Positions 25,510-34,104 of a DNA stretch of 64,000 nt are shown here, one piece after another. Made by a program: the position numbers and the translations under genes. The stretch covers positions 124,001 to 188,000 of the forward strand of contig NZ_VTOW01000005.1 of NCBI RefSeq assembly GCF_012184425.1, written 5' to 3'. Each line of letters begins with the position of its first letter. Positions within the stretch are counted from its first letter, which is position 1. Source of the DNA: Candidatus Manganitrophus noduliformans. Its GTDB lineage: Bacteria > Nitrospirota > Nitrospiria > SBBL01 > Manganitrophaceae. The notes under the pieces were generated by a model that was not told the origin of the DNA, ran no database searches, and saw nothing but the letters and a program-made list of their open reading frames with translations.

Positions 25510-27080
25510 GGCATCGATCCTTCCGCTCGGGTGATCCGCCAGAGGATCCCGGTTCCCTTTCGGGGCTCGCTGTTGACGTTCGGCTCCGCGAACGGAATCC
25601 GCACCTCACCTCCTTGGCCCATCGTCATCACGCCGAAGTCGACGACGTACAAGGCCGTTCCATCGGGATTAAAACGAGCCGCCACCGGGCGTTCGAGACC
25701 TCCGCCGCCGACCCGGGAGGCCGGTCCGTTCGTCTTTCCCCGGTTGACGGCGAAATCGTGGATCACGCCGGTCTCGACATCGACCCGGACGACCTTGAAG
25801 CCGACGGGGGAGAGGACTTTCCCGACCACCGGAGCTTGATCGCCGAACTGGGCGATGAAGGCCTGGCCGACATAACCGAATTGGGTGTTCTGTGAGAAGT
25901 CGAACCCGTTCGAGGAGGAGTGAACCCCCAAGACGGCGGCCGGCTCGGGCGGATCGTTCGGGTGCTCCGCCAGAAGGAGATGGGGAGATTTCTTTCCGGG
26001 GGGCGTGAAGTGTTCTCCTTGATTCAATCGGCGGAAACCATGGTAATCGGGCCACCCATACCAGCGTCCCTCCTCGACGCGCCAGAGGAGATCACCGGTG
26101 CCAAAAACCGGCCGGCTTCCGCGCACGTCATAGCTGTTCTCGCTCATGAAGAGTTGTCCGTCGGGAGAAAAGGCAAGCCCGAAGGGGTTCCGGAATCCCC
26201 ATGCGATCAGTTCAGCCTCCCCGCCATTTGTTGAAATTCGCAGGAGTGCCCCGCTGCAGGGGACCTTTCCCGAAATCACCTGTCCCTTGAGGGTTGGAAC
26301 ACCAAAAGGAGAGAAGGCGCCGGTGGTGGCCGTATCCTTTGGATCGGGGGTTCGAGGATCGGGAGAGATGTAGTTTGTGCCGCTCAGCGTGATGTCCCTG
26401 CAGGGAATGTCGTGCGCTTCGGGGTAGCGCGCCAGCCATCCGTATTGGGCATTGTCCTCTCCGACGACGCCGGAGTTGGTGAAGGTCCCCACCGCGAAGT
26501 AAAGCGCGCCGTCGGGGCCGATCGCCGGGCCGTTGGTGTGATGATCTCCCATGCTCGGGAGATTCTCGATCAATGGGGTAATGGTTCCGTCCGGCGTGAT
26601 CTTCAAGATGCGCCCTCCGAGAAGGGTTCCCCCCTCCGCGACATAGAACACCCCTTGATGGTAAGCGACGCCGTTCCAGGGGCCGTTTTTGCCGCCCGAA
26701 GCGATCACGGTGGTTCCTTCAGGGTCGATCCGCAGAAGACGGGGGGTGTCCCAGACCTCGCCGTAGGAGTAGCCCGATTCGACGACATAAGCCCGGCCTT
26801 CCTCATCGAATGTCACGCCGGTGGGGAAGGTCAGTTCAGTCGCCACCGGCTCGATCCGATACCCCTCGGGGAGGGCGATGTCGGAAGGGGAGATCTTCCT
26901 CGGCGGATCGAATGAAGTTTGGCCCCCGCCTTGTGAACCACGCAGTTCGAAGCATCCGGTCAAGATGGTCCCAATCAAAACAAGGATCGAGAAAAGAGCA
27001 ATCGACCGGGAAGGAACTGGATCGGAGGAACGGATTTGATTGAATCGACGATCATGACTACCCATTTTGGTTTTGCGCAT
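25506..27080 (-). CDS. PQQ-type sugar dehydrogenase-like lipoprotein (beta-propeller)
   Basis: A 524-residue lipoprotein (ALFSILVLIGTILTGC) with a six-bladed propeller resembling soluble glucose/sorbosone dehydrogenases: LPEGYRIEPVATELTFPTGV, DHHTNGPAIGPDGALYFAVG, AWGFRNPFGLAFSPDGQLF and RWYGWPDYHG are typical. Family members oxidise sugars or alcohols with PQQ and pass electrons to a cytochrome, and one is encoded directly downstream with a 4-base overlap. The substrate is unknown; location at the head of the ebo operon suggests the cluster's own product. The start could also be the ATG at 27065. No clear promoter is seen upstream on the minus strand. Confidence 0.87.
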   Translation of the reverse strand: MRKTKMGSHDRRFNQIRSSDPVPSRSIALFSILVLIGTILTGCFELRGSQGGGQTSFDPPRKISPSDIALPEGYRIEPVATELTFPTGVTFDEEGRAYVVESGYSYGEVWDTPRLLRIDPEGTTVIASGGKNGPWNGVAYHQGVFYVAEGGTLLGGRILKITPDGTITPLIENLPSMGDHHTNGPAIGPDGALYFAVGTFTNSGVVGEDNAQYGWLARYPEAHDIPCRDITLSGTNYISPDPRTPDPKDTATTGAFSPFGVPTLKGQVISGKVPCSGALLRISTNGGEAELIAWGFRNPFGLAFSPDGQLFMSENSYDVRGSRPVFGTGDLLWRVEEGRWYGWPDYHGFRRLNQGEHFTPPGKKSPHLLLAEHPNDPPEPAAVLGVHSSSNGFDFSQNTQFGYVGQAFIAQFGDQAPVVGKVLSPVGFKVVRVDVETGVIHDFAVNRGKTNGPASRVGGGGLERPVAARFNPDGTALYVVDFGVMTMGQGGEVRIPFAEPNVNSEPRKGTGILWRITRAEGSMP

Positions 27081-27278
27081 TTGATTTCAACAATGTCATT
27101 ACAAAAGAAAAATCCTGTCGCTCGTCAGTATGCAACCTCCATACCTGAGGAAAGCAAGAAGGTGAGAGCGCTTTTGCGCAGATCTAACGATAAGGGGGAA
27201 GGACTCTGCAGGATCTTCGCAGCGATTTGCAACGAACTCAGATTAAAAAAAATGGTGATGCCGCTCATTGTGGTTTAA

Positions 27279-27307
27279 CTTACAAATTTCGAAACCTCGA
27301 TTATACT
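27279..27307 (+). promoter_or_regulatory. Possible promoter of the Wzi-like gene
   Basis: CTTACA (27279-27284) and TATACT (27302-27307) are 17 bases apart. The predicted start near 27314 is only ~11 bases before the ATG at 27325, so either the leader is very short or translation begins at a downstream ATG (27346 or 27352). The rest of the 245-base gap between the divergent genes shows nothing convincing. Confidence 0.35.
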
Positions 27308-27324
27308 GTAAAGGTTGTTCCGTT

Positions 27325-28602
27325 ATGAATGATGCGTTTCTTCGGATGATCATGCAATTTTATAAGAGAAACTATTTTTGTTTGATCACGATTTTCCTCT
27401 TCGCCGTTTCATTTCCCTCCTACACAAAAGCTTTCGAGGTTGAAAACACCCTGACGACCGAATTCTCCTGGGTCGATTTAGAGAAAGAGGAAAGTCGCCT
27501 CCGGGAGAATCACTGGGGAGATCTGATCTTCGACGGTCCCAATCTTCAGACGTCGCTTTATTCCCGATTTTCCGTCGGGGATTCTTTCTCCGCGGTCTTG
27601 ATGCCGGTTCAAGTTTCTCCGCGGGAGGGGAGAGACCTGTTTTTGCGAAAGGGTTATCTCCGTTTCGAGTTTTGGAATGTCGCGCTGAAGATCGGACGCG
27701 ACTCCCTCTGGTGGGGGCCGGGGCGTCACGGGGCTCTGCTTGTTTCCAACAATGCGTTTCCGTTTGACCTCATCCACGTCGGATCCGCCGCGCCCTTCTC
27801 TCTGCCCGGTTTTTTGGCGCGGCTGGGAAGGTTTGAAGTGGAAGGTTTTTTGACCCGGCTCGAAGAAAATCGAGATTTTTCGAACGTTCGTTTATTGGGT
27901 CTTCGGCTGGTTTATCATCCGCGAGAGGAAATCATCATCGGCGTTTCTCGCATCACGATGTTCGGCGGGGAGGGTCGTCCGGATCTCTCGCCGGTAGATT
28001 TTGGAAGGTTGTATTTCAGCGACCCCAATCGGTCCGGCAAGTACGAGGTCAACGAGCTGGGGGGAGTCGATGTGCGCTTGCTTCTACCGATCAGCGAGAT
28101 CTTGCCGGGACAGGCTCTGGAACTCTACGGTGAATATGGGGGAGAGGATGAGGCCGGCTTCCGCCCCAGCAAGCCGGCCCTGCTTGTGGGGTTCGAATGG
28201 CTGTATGAAGGCCGGAGAGTGCTCGTAGAATATGCGAATAATCATGTGAGCGATTCTCCGAACGTCTGGTATACCCATTCTCTTTATACCTCCGGCTATA
28301 CCTATCGAGGGAACATCATCGGACATCATATGGGGAGCGATGCGAAAGATCTTTATGTTCGGGCGGAATTACCGCTTTGGGAAGGCTGGATTGGCGGAGG
28401 TGATTTTGAGCAACAGCGTCGACACCTCTCCTCTCTTGTTCAAGAGAAGAGACGCCGTTGGGGGGGCGATGTCGCCTATTCCGAAAAAACAGGGTTTTCC
28501 TATTCCGCTCGGCTGATCTATGAGGAGATTGAGAATTTAAACCTGCTATCGGCGAATGAAGAAAATATGTATGTGATTCTGAATGCGAAGTGGCAGTTTT
28601 AG
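27325..28602 (+). CDS. Wzi-family capsule assembly outer-membrane protein
   Basis: A 425-residue protein with a signal peptide (FCLITIFLFAVSFPSYTKAF) and an alternating beta-strand pattern ending in a terminal aromatic (VILNAKWQF), as in outer-membrane barrels. The segments NVALKIGRDSLWWGPGRHGA and LLVSNNAFPFDLIHV match Wzi family conservation. E. coli Wzi is an 18-strand lectin-like barrel that helps anchor K30 capsule. It opens the polysaccharide locus but is separated from the main operon by ~580 bases. I chose ATG 27325; the ribosome binding site is weak. Confidence 0.85.
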   Translation: MNDAFLRMIMQFYKRNYFCLITIFLFAVSFPSYTKAFEVENTLTTEFSWVDLEKEESRLRENHWGDLIFDGPNLQTSLYSRFSVGDSFSAVLMPVQVSPREGRDLFLRKGYLRFEFWNVALKIGRDSLWWGPGRHGALLVSNNAFPFDLIHVGSAAPFSLPGFLARLGRFEVEGFLTRLEENRDFSNVRLLGLRLVYHPREEIIIGVSRITMFGGEGRPDLSPVDFGRLYFSDPNRSGKYEVNELGGVDVRLLLPISEILPGQALELYGEYGGEDEAGFRPSKPALLVGFEWLYEGRRVLVEYANNHVSDSPNVWYTHSLYTSGYTYRGNIIGHHMGSDAKDLYVRAELPLWEGWIGGGDFEQQRRHLSSLVQEKRRRWGGDVAYSEKTGFSYSARLIYEEIENLNLLSANEENMYVILNAKWQF

Positions 28603-28816
28603 CCGAGGAGCAAAATGTCAGAGATGCCGGTCTGGAAGATGAGTCGATCTGAAACGACATCTTCGATCTCATCATTCTGCTTGAGGCGATGCTGCATTCC
28701 ACAGTTCTATTGATGGATCTTTGACGCAACTAAGTATTATTCTGTGTGCTCTAAATACATTTTAAGTATACTCAGTATACCGAATACAACTGATATAACT
28801 TCTTTCCGTCATAAAC
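28603..28816. other. Non-coding stretch after the Wzi-like gene
   Basis: About 210 bases with no supported gene. A bulged hairpin (GAAGATG at 28635-28641 with CATCTTC at 28658-28664, inner TCG/CGA pairs) lies 33 bases after the stop but has no T-run, so it is a weak terminator candidate. The remainder becomes AT-rich toward the promoter at 28817. Confidence 0.5.
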
Positions 28817-28844
28817 TTGACAAATAACAAACATGGGCTATACT
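28817..28844 (+). promoter_or_regulatory. Main promoter of the exopolysaccharide operon
   Basis: A consensus TTGACA (28817-28822) and TATACT (28839-28844) with a 16-base spacer. Transcription would start near 28851, leaving a leader of about 330 bases before the antiterminator gene at 29185. Confidence 0.6.
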
Positions 28845-29184
28845 TTTTCAACATCATACATAAATGGCTATTTAGAATTTCCTTCTGGTATATCCAATTC
28901 CGTTTAAGATACCAATAGAAAGGCACTGTAAGTGAGGGGGCGAAGCTATGCTTGATGGTAATAAATGCCTCTCATCGGTCACTCCTGATTCATCCCGGAT
29001 GCAAACACTCAAACACAACTTAAACGGTTTTCACGTTGGGCTGCGACCGGTCCAGCCAGACCGGTTTTCCTGTTCCCGAACCCTGCTACCGAGAGGAAGA
29101 TCGGCCCGATAGGAACGCCGCACATTTTTGCATTTATCTTTACCGCCGGGGAACTATGACAAACGAAATGCAGGAGAGAAGTCC
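28845..29184 (+). other. Long untranslated leader of the polysaccharide operon
   Basis: About 330 transcribed bases without a credible gene. GGTAT and ATACC arms (about 28890-28916) can pair. A self-complementary ACCGGT occurs at 29046-29051 and 29060-29065 around an 8-base loop and is followed by TTT, so it could be a weak intrinsic terminator. A NusG/RfaH-type factor is the first gene, which makes a regulated pause or attenuator in this leader plausible. It does not match a c-di-GMP riboswitch core or an ops element that I can recognise. Confidence 0.45.
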
Positions 29185-29769
29185 ATGACAACGGTTGACG
29201 AAATAACGGAACCACAAGTCACGTCCCATCTTTACCCGCGTTGGTATGCTATTAGAACAAAATCACGGCATGAAAAGTTCGTCAGAAATCATCTGGCCGG
29301 GCAAGGATTCGATCCCGTTCTGCCCCTGGTTCGGCGGCTGAATCAATGGAAGGACCGGAAAAAAGAGATCGATACCCCCCTTTTTCCAGGGTATTGCTTC
29401 GCACGATTTGCCTGGAAGGATCATTTTTCCGTTTTAAAGGCACCTGGTGTGGTACAGATCATCGGAGGCTCGGGCCGGCCCGAGCCAATTCCGGATCATG
29501 AAATCGAAGCCGTGCAAAAATTGACAACAACGACCCTCTTTTATGAGCCCTTTACATATCTTCAAGAGGGGAGCCGGGTCAAGATCAGCCGGGGTCCCCT
29601 CCAGGGGGTTGAGGGGATTCTCTCACGAAAGGATGGTCAGCACCGTGTTGTGATCGCAATCCATCTTATCCAGCAGGCCGCTGCCGTTGAGATGGATATC
29701 TCTGATGTAGCGCCGCTGGAGACAGTCCCTCTAACGAACGGGATGCTCGTCGCAGGCGCAACAGAATAA
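29185..29769 (+). CDS. NusG/RfaH-family transcription antiterminator (UpxY/LoaP-like)
   Basis: A 194-residue NusG paralogue. The N-terminal NGN domain begins RWYAIRTKSRHEKFVRNHLA, with FPGYCFARF and the APGVVQIIGG segment; the C-terminal KOW domain has GSRVKISRGPLQGVEGIL. Specialised NusG paralogues load on RNA polymerase early in long polysaccharide operons and suppress termination. As first gene after a long leader it probably does so here. ATG 29185 has AGGAGAGAAG upstream; the longer frame from 29128 has none. Ribosome recruitment versus pure antitermination cannot be told. Confidence 0.9.
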   Translation: MTTVDEITEPQVTSHLYPRWYAIRTKSRHEKFVRNHLAGQGFDPVLPLVRRLNQWKDRKKEIDTPLFPGYCFARFAWKDHFSVLKAPGVVQIIGGSGRPEPIPDHEIEAVQKLTTTTLFYEPFTYLQEGSRVKISRGPLQGVEGILSRKDGQHRVVIAIHLIQQAAAVEMDISDVAPLETVPLTNGMLVAGATE

Positions 29770-29922
29770 TCCGACAAGGCTTACTCAAATCATTCAATCT
29801 AAAAACTTCTATCAGAAATACTGGACAACGATTGCATTCTGTTACTCGGTGATTCGTATTGTCATGATACATGGTTTGTTGATTAAGTATTCACTTTAAA
29901 GGAAAGGTAAATTGGTGCGCGG

Positions 29923-32175
29923 ATGATGAAGGCCGAAAGACTGTGTCTTCTCCTTTTTTTTAAAAAATCTAGAATCAATTTGACTGCCCAAGCGTTTTTT
30001 GTCGGATGGATGGTCCCAGCGTTCCTAATCGGAACGATTTGTCCTCAAGCGATCGTCTTTGCTCAAGGATTTCCATCTACTTTTCAGAACCCCGGCCCAC
30101 TTCCAACCCTTTCCGAGTCATTCAGTTTCGACCAGGGGAAAAAAGGAAAAGAGTTATCGTACCAAGAGCCGGCTCTCGAAAAAATGCAGGAGAATCAGTT
30201 GGAAAGGCCTGCCAGGATCGAGCCGTCCCAGACCGCCGAGACAAAATTATCCTCCTTTGAGGAGTATCTCCAGGGAAAGAATTCCGAGAAGATTTCAACG
30301 GCAATCAGGCAGTTCGGATATGACCTTTTCCAGCAGCCTACAAATACCTTTACTCCCGTCGATGCGGTTCCTGTAGGACCCGACTATCTTTTGGGACCGG
30401 GGGATGAACTCCGCATTACTTTATGGGGCAAGGTTAATGCGGAACACCCGGCGATCGTTGATCGGGAGGGGAAAATCGTGCTTCCTCAAATCGGAATACT
30501 CCATCTAGCCGGTCTCACCTTTTCCGAAACGAAGAATTTTTTAGAAACAGAGCTCAGCCACTATTATAAGCCCTCCGAAGTAAAGATGAATGTCAGCATG
30601 GGCCGGCTTCGATCGATCCGTGTTTTTATTGTCGGAAAAGTTCAACGACCTGGAAGTTATACCCTTTCCTCATTCTCGACACTGATCAATGCACTCTTTG
30701 CAGCAGGCGGACCGAGCAAGATTGGGACGCTGCGGGATATTCAGGTGAAGAGAAACGGGACGACCGTCACTCATTTCGATCTCTATGAATTTCTTCTAAA
30801 GGGAGATAAAACAAAGGACATTCGTTTGATGCCGGAGGATGTCATTTTTATTCCGCCGGTGGGGCCACTCGTCGGAATTGCCGGAAACGTAAACAATCCT
30901 GCCATTTACGAGTTGAAAGATAAGGCCTCTGTCCTAGAAGTCATTGAAATGGCGGGTGGCTTAACTGCGAATGCCTTTAAAGGAAGGATACAGGTTCAAA
31001 GGATCCAAGAGCATCGATTCAGAACCCTTTTTGAGGGAGACCTTATCGACATTGAAAGAATACCGGAAAAAAATATACCTCTCATTAATGGAGATTTAAT
31101 TAAAATTTATTCGGTCGTGCCGAGTAGGAACGTGGCTGTCCTGTCGGGTGCGGTTGTTTCTCCCGGGGAATATGCCGTCATCGCAGGAACGACCCACCTT
31201 CGTGACATCATCCAGAAGGCAGGCGGCCTGGTTTATTATGCTTCAAAAGAGGCGGAGTTGACCCGCGTCAAGGTGACTCAGGATGGTCCTAAAATGGAAC
31301 GATCAAAGATCGATCTTTCCAGAGTGATGGAAGGGGACCCGGCGCATAATATTCCACTGGATGTAAACGACTATATTTTTATTAAAACCATCCCCGAATG
31401 GGCGCTCTACCAAAAAGTGGAAATCACCGGCGAGGTTCGATATCCGGGCATTTATACTATCCAAAAAGGAGAGACACTATCTTCTCTCTTTGATCGAGCG
31501 GGAGGATTTACCGACGAGGCCTTTCTGAAAGGGGCAGTTTTTACCCGCGAATCGGTCCGGGTCCTTCAGCAAAGACAGCTTGATGAGGCAATCGACCGGC
31601 TGGAGCAACAGCTCCTGTCCCAATCGGCATCCCGCACCGAAACGGCGCTAACGCCTGAAGCGGCAAATCAGCAAAAAGCCTCCATGGAGCAGAAACACGC
31701 CCTTCTTGCAAAGATGCGGGGGGCAAAGGCCAAAGGGAGGATCAGTATTCGAATGGAACAGCTCGAAAAATTCAAAGGAATGCCGTCCGATCTTACCTTA
31801 GAAGATGGCGATGTCTTACACATTCCGGAGCGTCCCCAGCAGGTTCAGGTGATCGGCTCGGTCTATAATCAAACCTCATTTGTATATGATCCTCGCTCCA
31901 CCGTCTCTCATTATATTGCCCAAGCGGGAGGGATGACAAAAGAGGCGGAAGAAGACTCCCTTTATGTCCTGAAAGTAGACGGCACCGCAATATCTCAGAG
32001 ACAAGAAAGCGGTTATTGGGGAAGAGGACTGCTTGCTTCAAAACTCGATCCCGGAGACACGGTGGTTGTTCCGGAGAAACTGGAACGGGTCTCCTGGCTT
32101 CGTGAGACCAAAGATCTCACACAAATTCTATATCAGATCGCGGTCACGGCAGGGGTCCTAATCGTTGCATTCTAG
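29923..32175 (+). CDS. Wza-like polysaccharide export protein with SLBB repeats
   Basis: A 750-residue exporter. A signal peptide is followed by a Pro/Glu-rich region. The polysaccharide export domain (~150-235) starts GPDYLLGPGDELRITLWGKV. At least four SLBB-type repeats follow, each beginning near V-x-V-x-G-x-V-x-x-P-G-x-Y (for example VFIVGKVQRPGSYTLSS, VAVLSGAVVSPGEYAVIAG, VEITGEVRYPGIYTIQKG, VQVIGSVYNQTSFVY). The C-terminus ends with one hydrophobic helix (ILYQIAVTAGVLIVAF), fitting an outer-membrane helical barrel. It is twice the length of E. coli Wza, as in many environmental bacteria. It sits 25 bases before the Wzz-like gene. Confidence 0.92.
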   Translation: MMKAERLCLLLFFKKSRINLTAQAFFVGWMVPAFLIGTICPQAIVFAQGFPSTFQNPGPLPTLSESFSFDQGKKGKELSYQEPALEKMQENQLERPARIEPSQTAETKLSSFEEYLQGKNSEKISTAIRQFGYDLFQQPTNTFTPVDAVPVGPDYLLGPGDELRITLWGKVNAEHPAIVDREGKIVLPQIGILHLAGLTFSETKNFLETELSHYYKPSEVKMNVSMGRLRSIRVFIVGKVQRPGSYTLSSFSTLINALFAAGGPSKIGTLRDIQVKRNGTTVTHFDLYEFLLKGDKTKDIRLMPEDVIFIPPVGPLVGIAGNVNNPAIYELKDKASVLEVIEMAGGLTANAFKGRIQVQRIQEHRFRTLFEGDLIDIERIPEKNIPLINGDLIKIYSVVPSRNVAVLSGAVVSPGEYAVIAGTTHLRDIIQKAGGLVYYASKEAELTRVKVTQDGPKMERSKIDLSRVMEGDPAHNIPLDVNDYIFIKTIPEWALYQKVEITGEVRYPGIYTIQKGETLSSLFDRAGGFTDEAFLKGAVFTRESVRVLQQRQLDEAIDRLEQQLLSQSASRTETALTPEAANQQKASMEQKHALLAKMRGAKAKGRISIRMEQLEKFKGMPSDLTLEDGDVLHIPERPQQVQVIGSVYNQTSFVYDPRSTVSHYIAQAGGMTKEAEEDSLYVLKVDGTAISQRQESGYWGRGLLASKLDPGDTVVVPEKLERVSWLRETKDLTQILYQIAVTAGVLIVAF

Positions 32176-32200
32176 CCGGTTGGGATAAAAGGAAAGTAAA

Positions 32201-33469
32201 ATGGAAAATGAAAGTCAAAATGTCCGTTCTACGTCTTCTAGCGCACCGCCTGAAGCGGAAGAGTTCAGCCTTCTCGACTATTGGAAAGTCCTCGTCAAAC
32301 GGAAAAGGATGCTTGGCATCGTTGTGGGAGCGGTATTCATCGGGTCGATTATTTTCAGTCTTCTCCTTCCAAAAATATATGCTTCAACGGTCACCCTTCT
32401 TCCCCCTCTTCAAGAAGGGTCTCAGGGGATGGGAGCGGCAGCTTCTCAACTAGCCGGAAACCTCGGAGGGCTGGCCGGCAGCCTTTTTGGGACTAAATCT
32501 CCTGCCGATCTGTGGGTTGCGATCTTAAAGAGTCAAACGGTCCGGGATGCCATCGTCTCCCGCTTCGATCTGCTGAAGCTCTTCGAGGTGGAAACAGCCG
32601 AAGATGCACGGAACACACTGGAGCAGAAGGTTAAGATCCTTAAATCGAAAGAAGATATTATCTCGATTACCGTCGAAGATGAAGATCCTAAAAAAACGGT
32701 GGAAATCGCCAATGCCTATGTCGAAGAGCTGGATCGGGTCAACAAGAGCATTGTGATGAGCGCCGGCGGACGGATGCGGGCCTTCATCGAAAAAAGGTTA
32801 AATGAGCAGAAGCTGGAATTCTCGAAAATTGAAGAAAAGGTCAGGAACTTTCAGGAAGAAAACGGGGCGGTCAAATTGGATGATCAATCCAAAGCGATCA
32901 TTGAAGCCTTTGGGATGGTAAAGGGACAATTGATGGCCAAAGAAGTTGAGCTGCAGACCTTCTTATCTTATGCCACCCCGAATAACCCACAAGCAGAAAT
33001 TTTAAAAGCTCAGATCGAAGAATTAAAAATGCGGTTATCCGAACTGGAAGGAAAAACTGGAGGAAGTTCGTCTAAGAGCATTTTTATTCCGACTGCCAAG
33101 ATTCCCGACCTTGCCCTGAGGTATGCCCGGCTTTTAAGAGATGCAAAGGTTCAAGAGACCGTATACGGTCTGCTCAACCAGCAGTATGAAATGGCCCGGA
33201 TCCAAGAAGCCAAGGACAGCCCCACCGTACAAATCCTCGACACGGCCAAAATTCCCCAGAAAAGGGTCAAGCCAAAGCGGAAGAACATCGTTCTCTTTTC
33301 CACCTTCGGAGCGATGTTTTTCGGAATTTGCCTCTGTTTCATCATCGAATACATAGAGACTGAAAAGTCGGCCAGGAAAAAAGGGAACGGAATATTGAAT
33401 GGAGGGATTCCTTCTTTTGAAATCAACGGGGAAGTTCAAGAGACCAGCGTGACAAGTCCGGGAAATTAA
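32201..33469 (+). CDS. Wzz/Wzc-type polysaccharide co-polymerase without kinase domain
   Basis: A 422-residue inner-membrane protein that controls chain length. Two transmembrane helices (~35-57 and ~375-395, NIVLFSTFGAMFFGICLCFI) flank a large periplasmic coiled-coil region (about 190-290). The N-terminal Wzz segment reads FSLLDYWKVLVKRKRMLGIV; the Pro-rich TM2 signature appears as AKIPQKRVKPKR. The protein ends soon after TM2 with no Walker motifs or Tyr cluster, so tyrosine autokinase activity is absent. It is the partner of the exporter upstream in Wzy-dependent assembly. Confidence 0.92.
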   Translation: MENESQNVRSTSSSAPPEAEEFSLLDYWKVLVKRKRMLGIVVGAVFIGSIIFSLLLPKIYASTVTLLPPLQEGSQGMGAAASQLAGNLGGLAGSLFGTKSPADLWVAILKSQTVRDAIVSRFDLLKLFEVETAEDARNTLEQKVKILKSKEDIISITVEDEDPKKTVEIANAYVEELDRVNKSIVMSAGGRMRAFIEKRLNEQKLEFSKIEEKVRNFQEENGAVKLDDQSKAIIEAFGMVKGQLMAKEVELQTFLSYATPNNPQAEILKAQIEELKMRLSELEGKTGGSSSKSIFIPTAKIPDLALRYARLLRDAKVQETVYGLLNQQYEMARIQEAKDSPTVQILDTAKIPQKRVKPKRKNIVLFSTFGAMFFGICLCFIIEYIETEKSARKKGNGILNGGIPSFEINGEVQETSVTSPGN

Positions 33470-33570
33470 CTTCCGTTTTGTTATCAAGCTAAAGACCTCA
33501 GCCGTTTCACCGCACTGCATCATCCTATTTGAGTAGACAAGAATCACCTATCACTTCAGGGGGGACCTTT

Positions 33571-34071
33571 ATGAACAGGAGTCAGGATAAAGTTTTGAAG
33601 TTGGAAGGTCTGGCTGAAATGGTTCGTCGCTTGAAAGAGGATAAAAAAACGGTGGCCCTTTGTCATGGCTGCTTCGATATCATGCACATCGGTCATCTTC
33701 GCCATTTCGAAGCGGTCAAGGCAATGGCGGATGTCGTCGTGGTGACGGTGACGCCCGACCGTTTCGTAAACAAGGGACCGAACCGTCCCGTCTTTCCCGA
33801 CGACCAACGGGCGGAGTTGATTGCCGGCCTGCGTGTGGTCGACTGGGTTGCAATCAATAGTTGGAGTTCTGCCGTCGAGACGATCCGTCTCATCCGGCCA
33901 AATCTCTTTGTGAAAGGCCAAGAGTACGAGCCTCAGACACAGCAGGTCAATCCCAATTTTTTTGCAGAGGCAAAAGCGGTTGAAGAGGTGGGAGGAAAGG
34001 TGACGTTCACATATGAATTTATCTCCTCCTCCACCGCAGCGGTCAAGCGCCTCTGGAATATTCCTAAATAA
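33571..34071 (+). CDS. HldE-C/RfaE2-type nucleotidyltransferase
   Basis: A 166-residue cytidylyltransferase-like enzyme. The HxGH active site is in CHGCFDIMHIGHLRHFEA and the C-terminal ISSS-type motif in FISSSTAAVKRLW. Such single-domain proteins add AMP or CMP to sugar phosphates (heptose-1-phosphate) or polyol phosphates. No kinase domain is attached. ATG 33571 has AGGGGGGACC upstream, replacing a longer frame from 33529. It is followed by a HAD phosphatase and could supply an activated building block or an ADP-heptose-like signal; which one is not readable. Confidence 0.85.
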   Translation: MNRSQDKVLKLEGLAEMVRRLKEDKKTVALCHGCFDIMHIGHLRHFEAVKAMADVVVVTVTPDRFVNKGPNRPVFPDDQRAELIAGLRVVDWVAINSWSSAVETIRLIRPNLFVKGQEYEPQTQQVNPNFFAEAKAVEEVGGKVTFTYEFISSSTAAVKRLWNIPK

Positions 34072-34104
34072 CACCATGGAAAGAAGGGCGGAGCAGGGAA
34101 ATTA

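Noticed and set aside
27036-27278. 80-residue plus-strand frame between the dehydrogenase-like gene and the Wzi-like gene
   Set aside because: It overlaps the 5' end of the minus-strand gene, has no ribosome binding site, and shows no recognisable motif or signal peptide.
28635-28664. Hairpin after the Wzi-like gene as a standard terminator
   Set aside because: The stem has a bulge and is not followed by a T-run, so it is described only as a weak candidate.
29080-29100. ops-like element (GGTAGC) near the antiterminator gene
   Set aside because: The match is on the minus strand, opposite to transcription, and lacks the full GGCGGTAGCNT consensus.
28900-29120. Possible c-di-GMP-I riboswitch in the polysaccharide leader
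   Set aside because: The conserved core (GACGCAAAGCC and the tetraloop-receptor pairing) is not present; only scattered GCGA and CTACCG fragments match.
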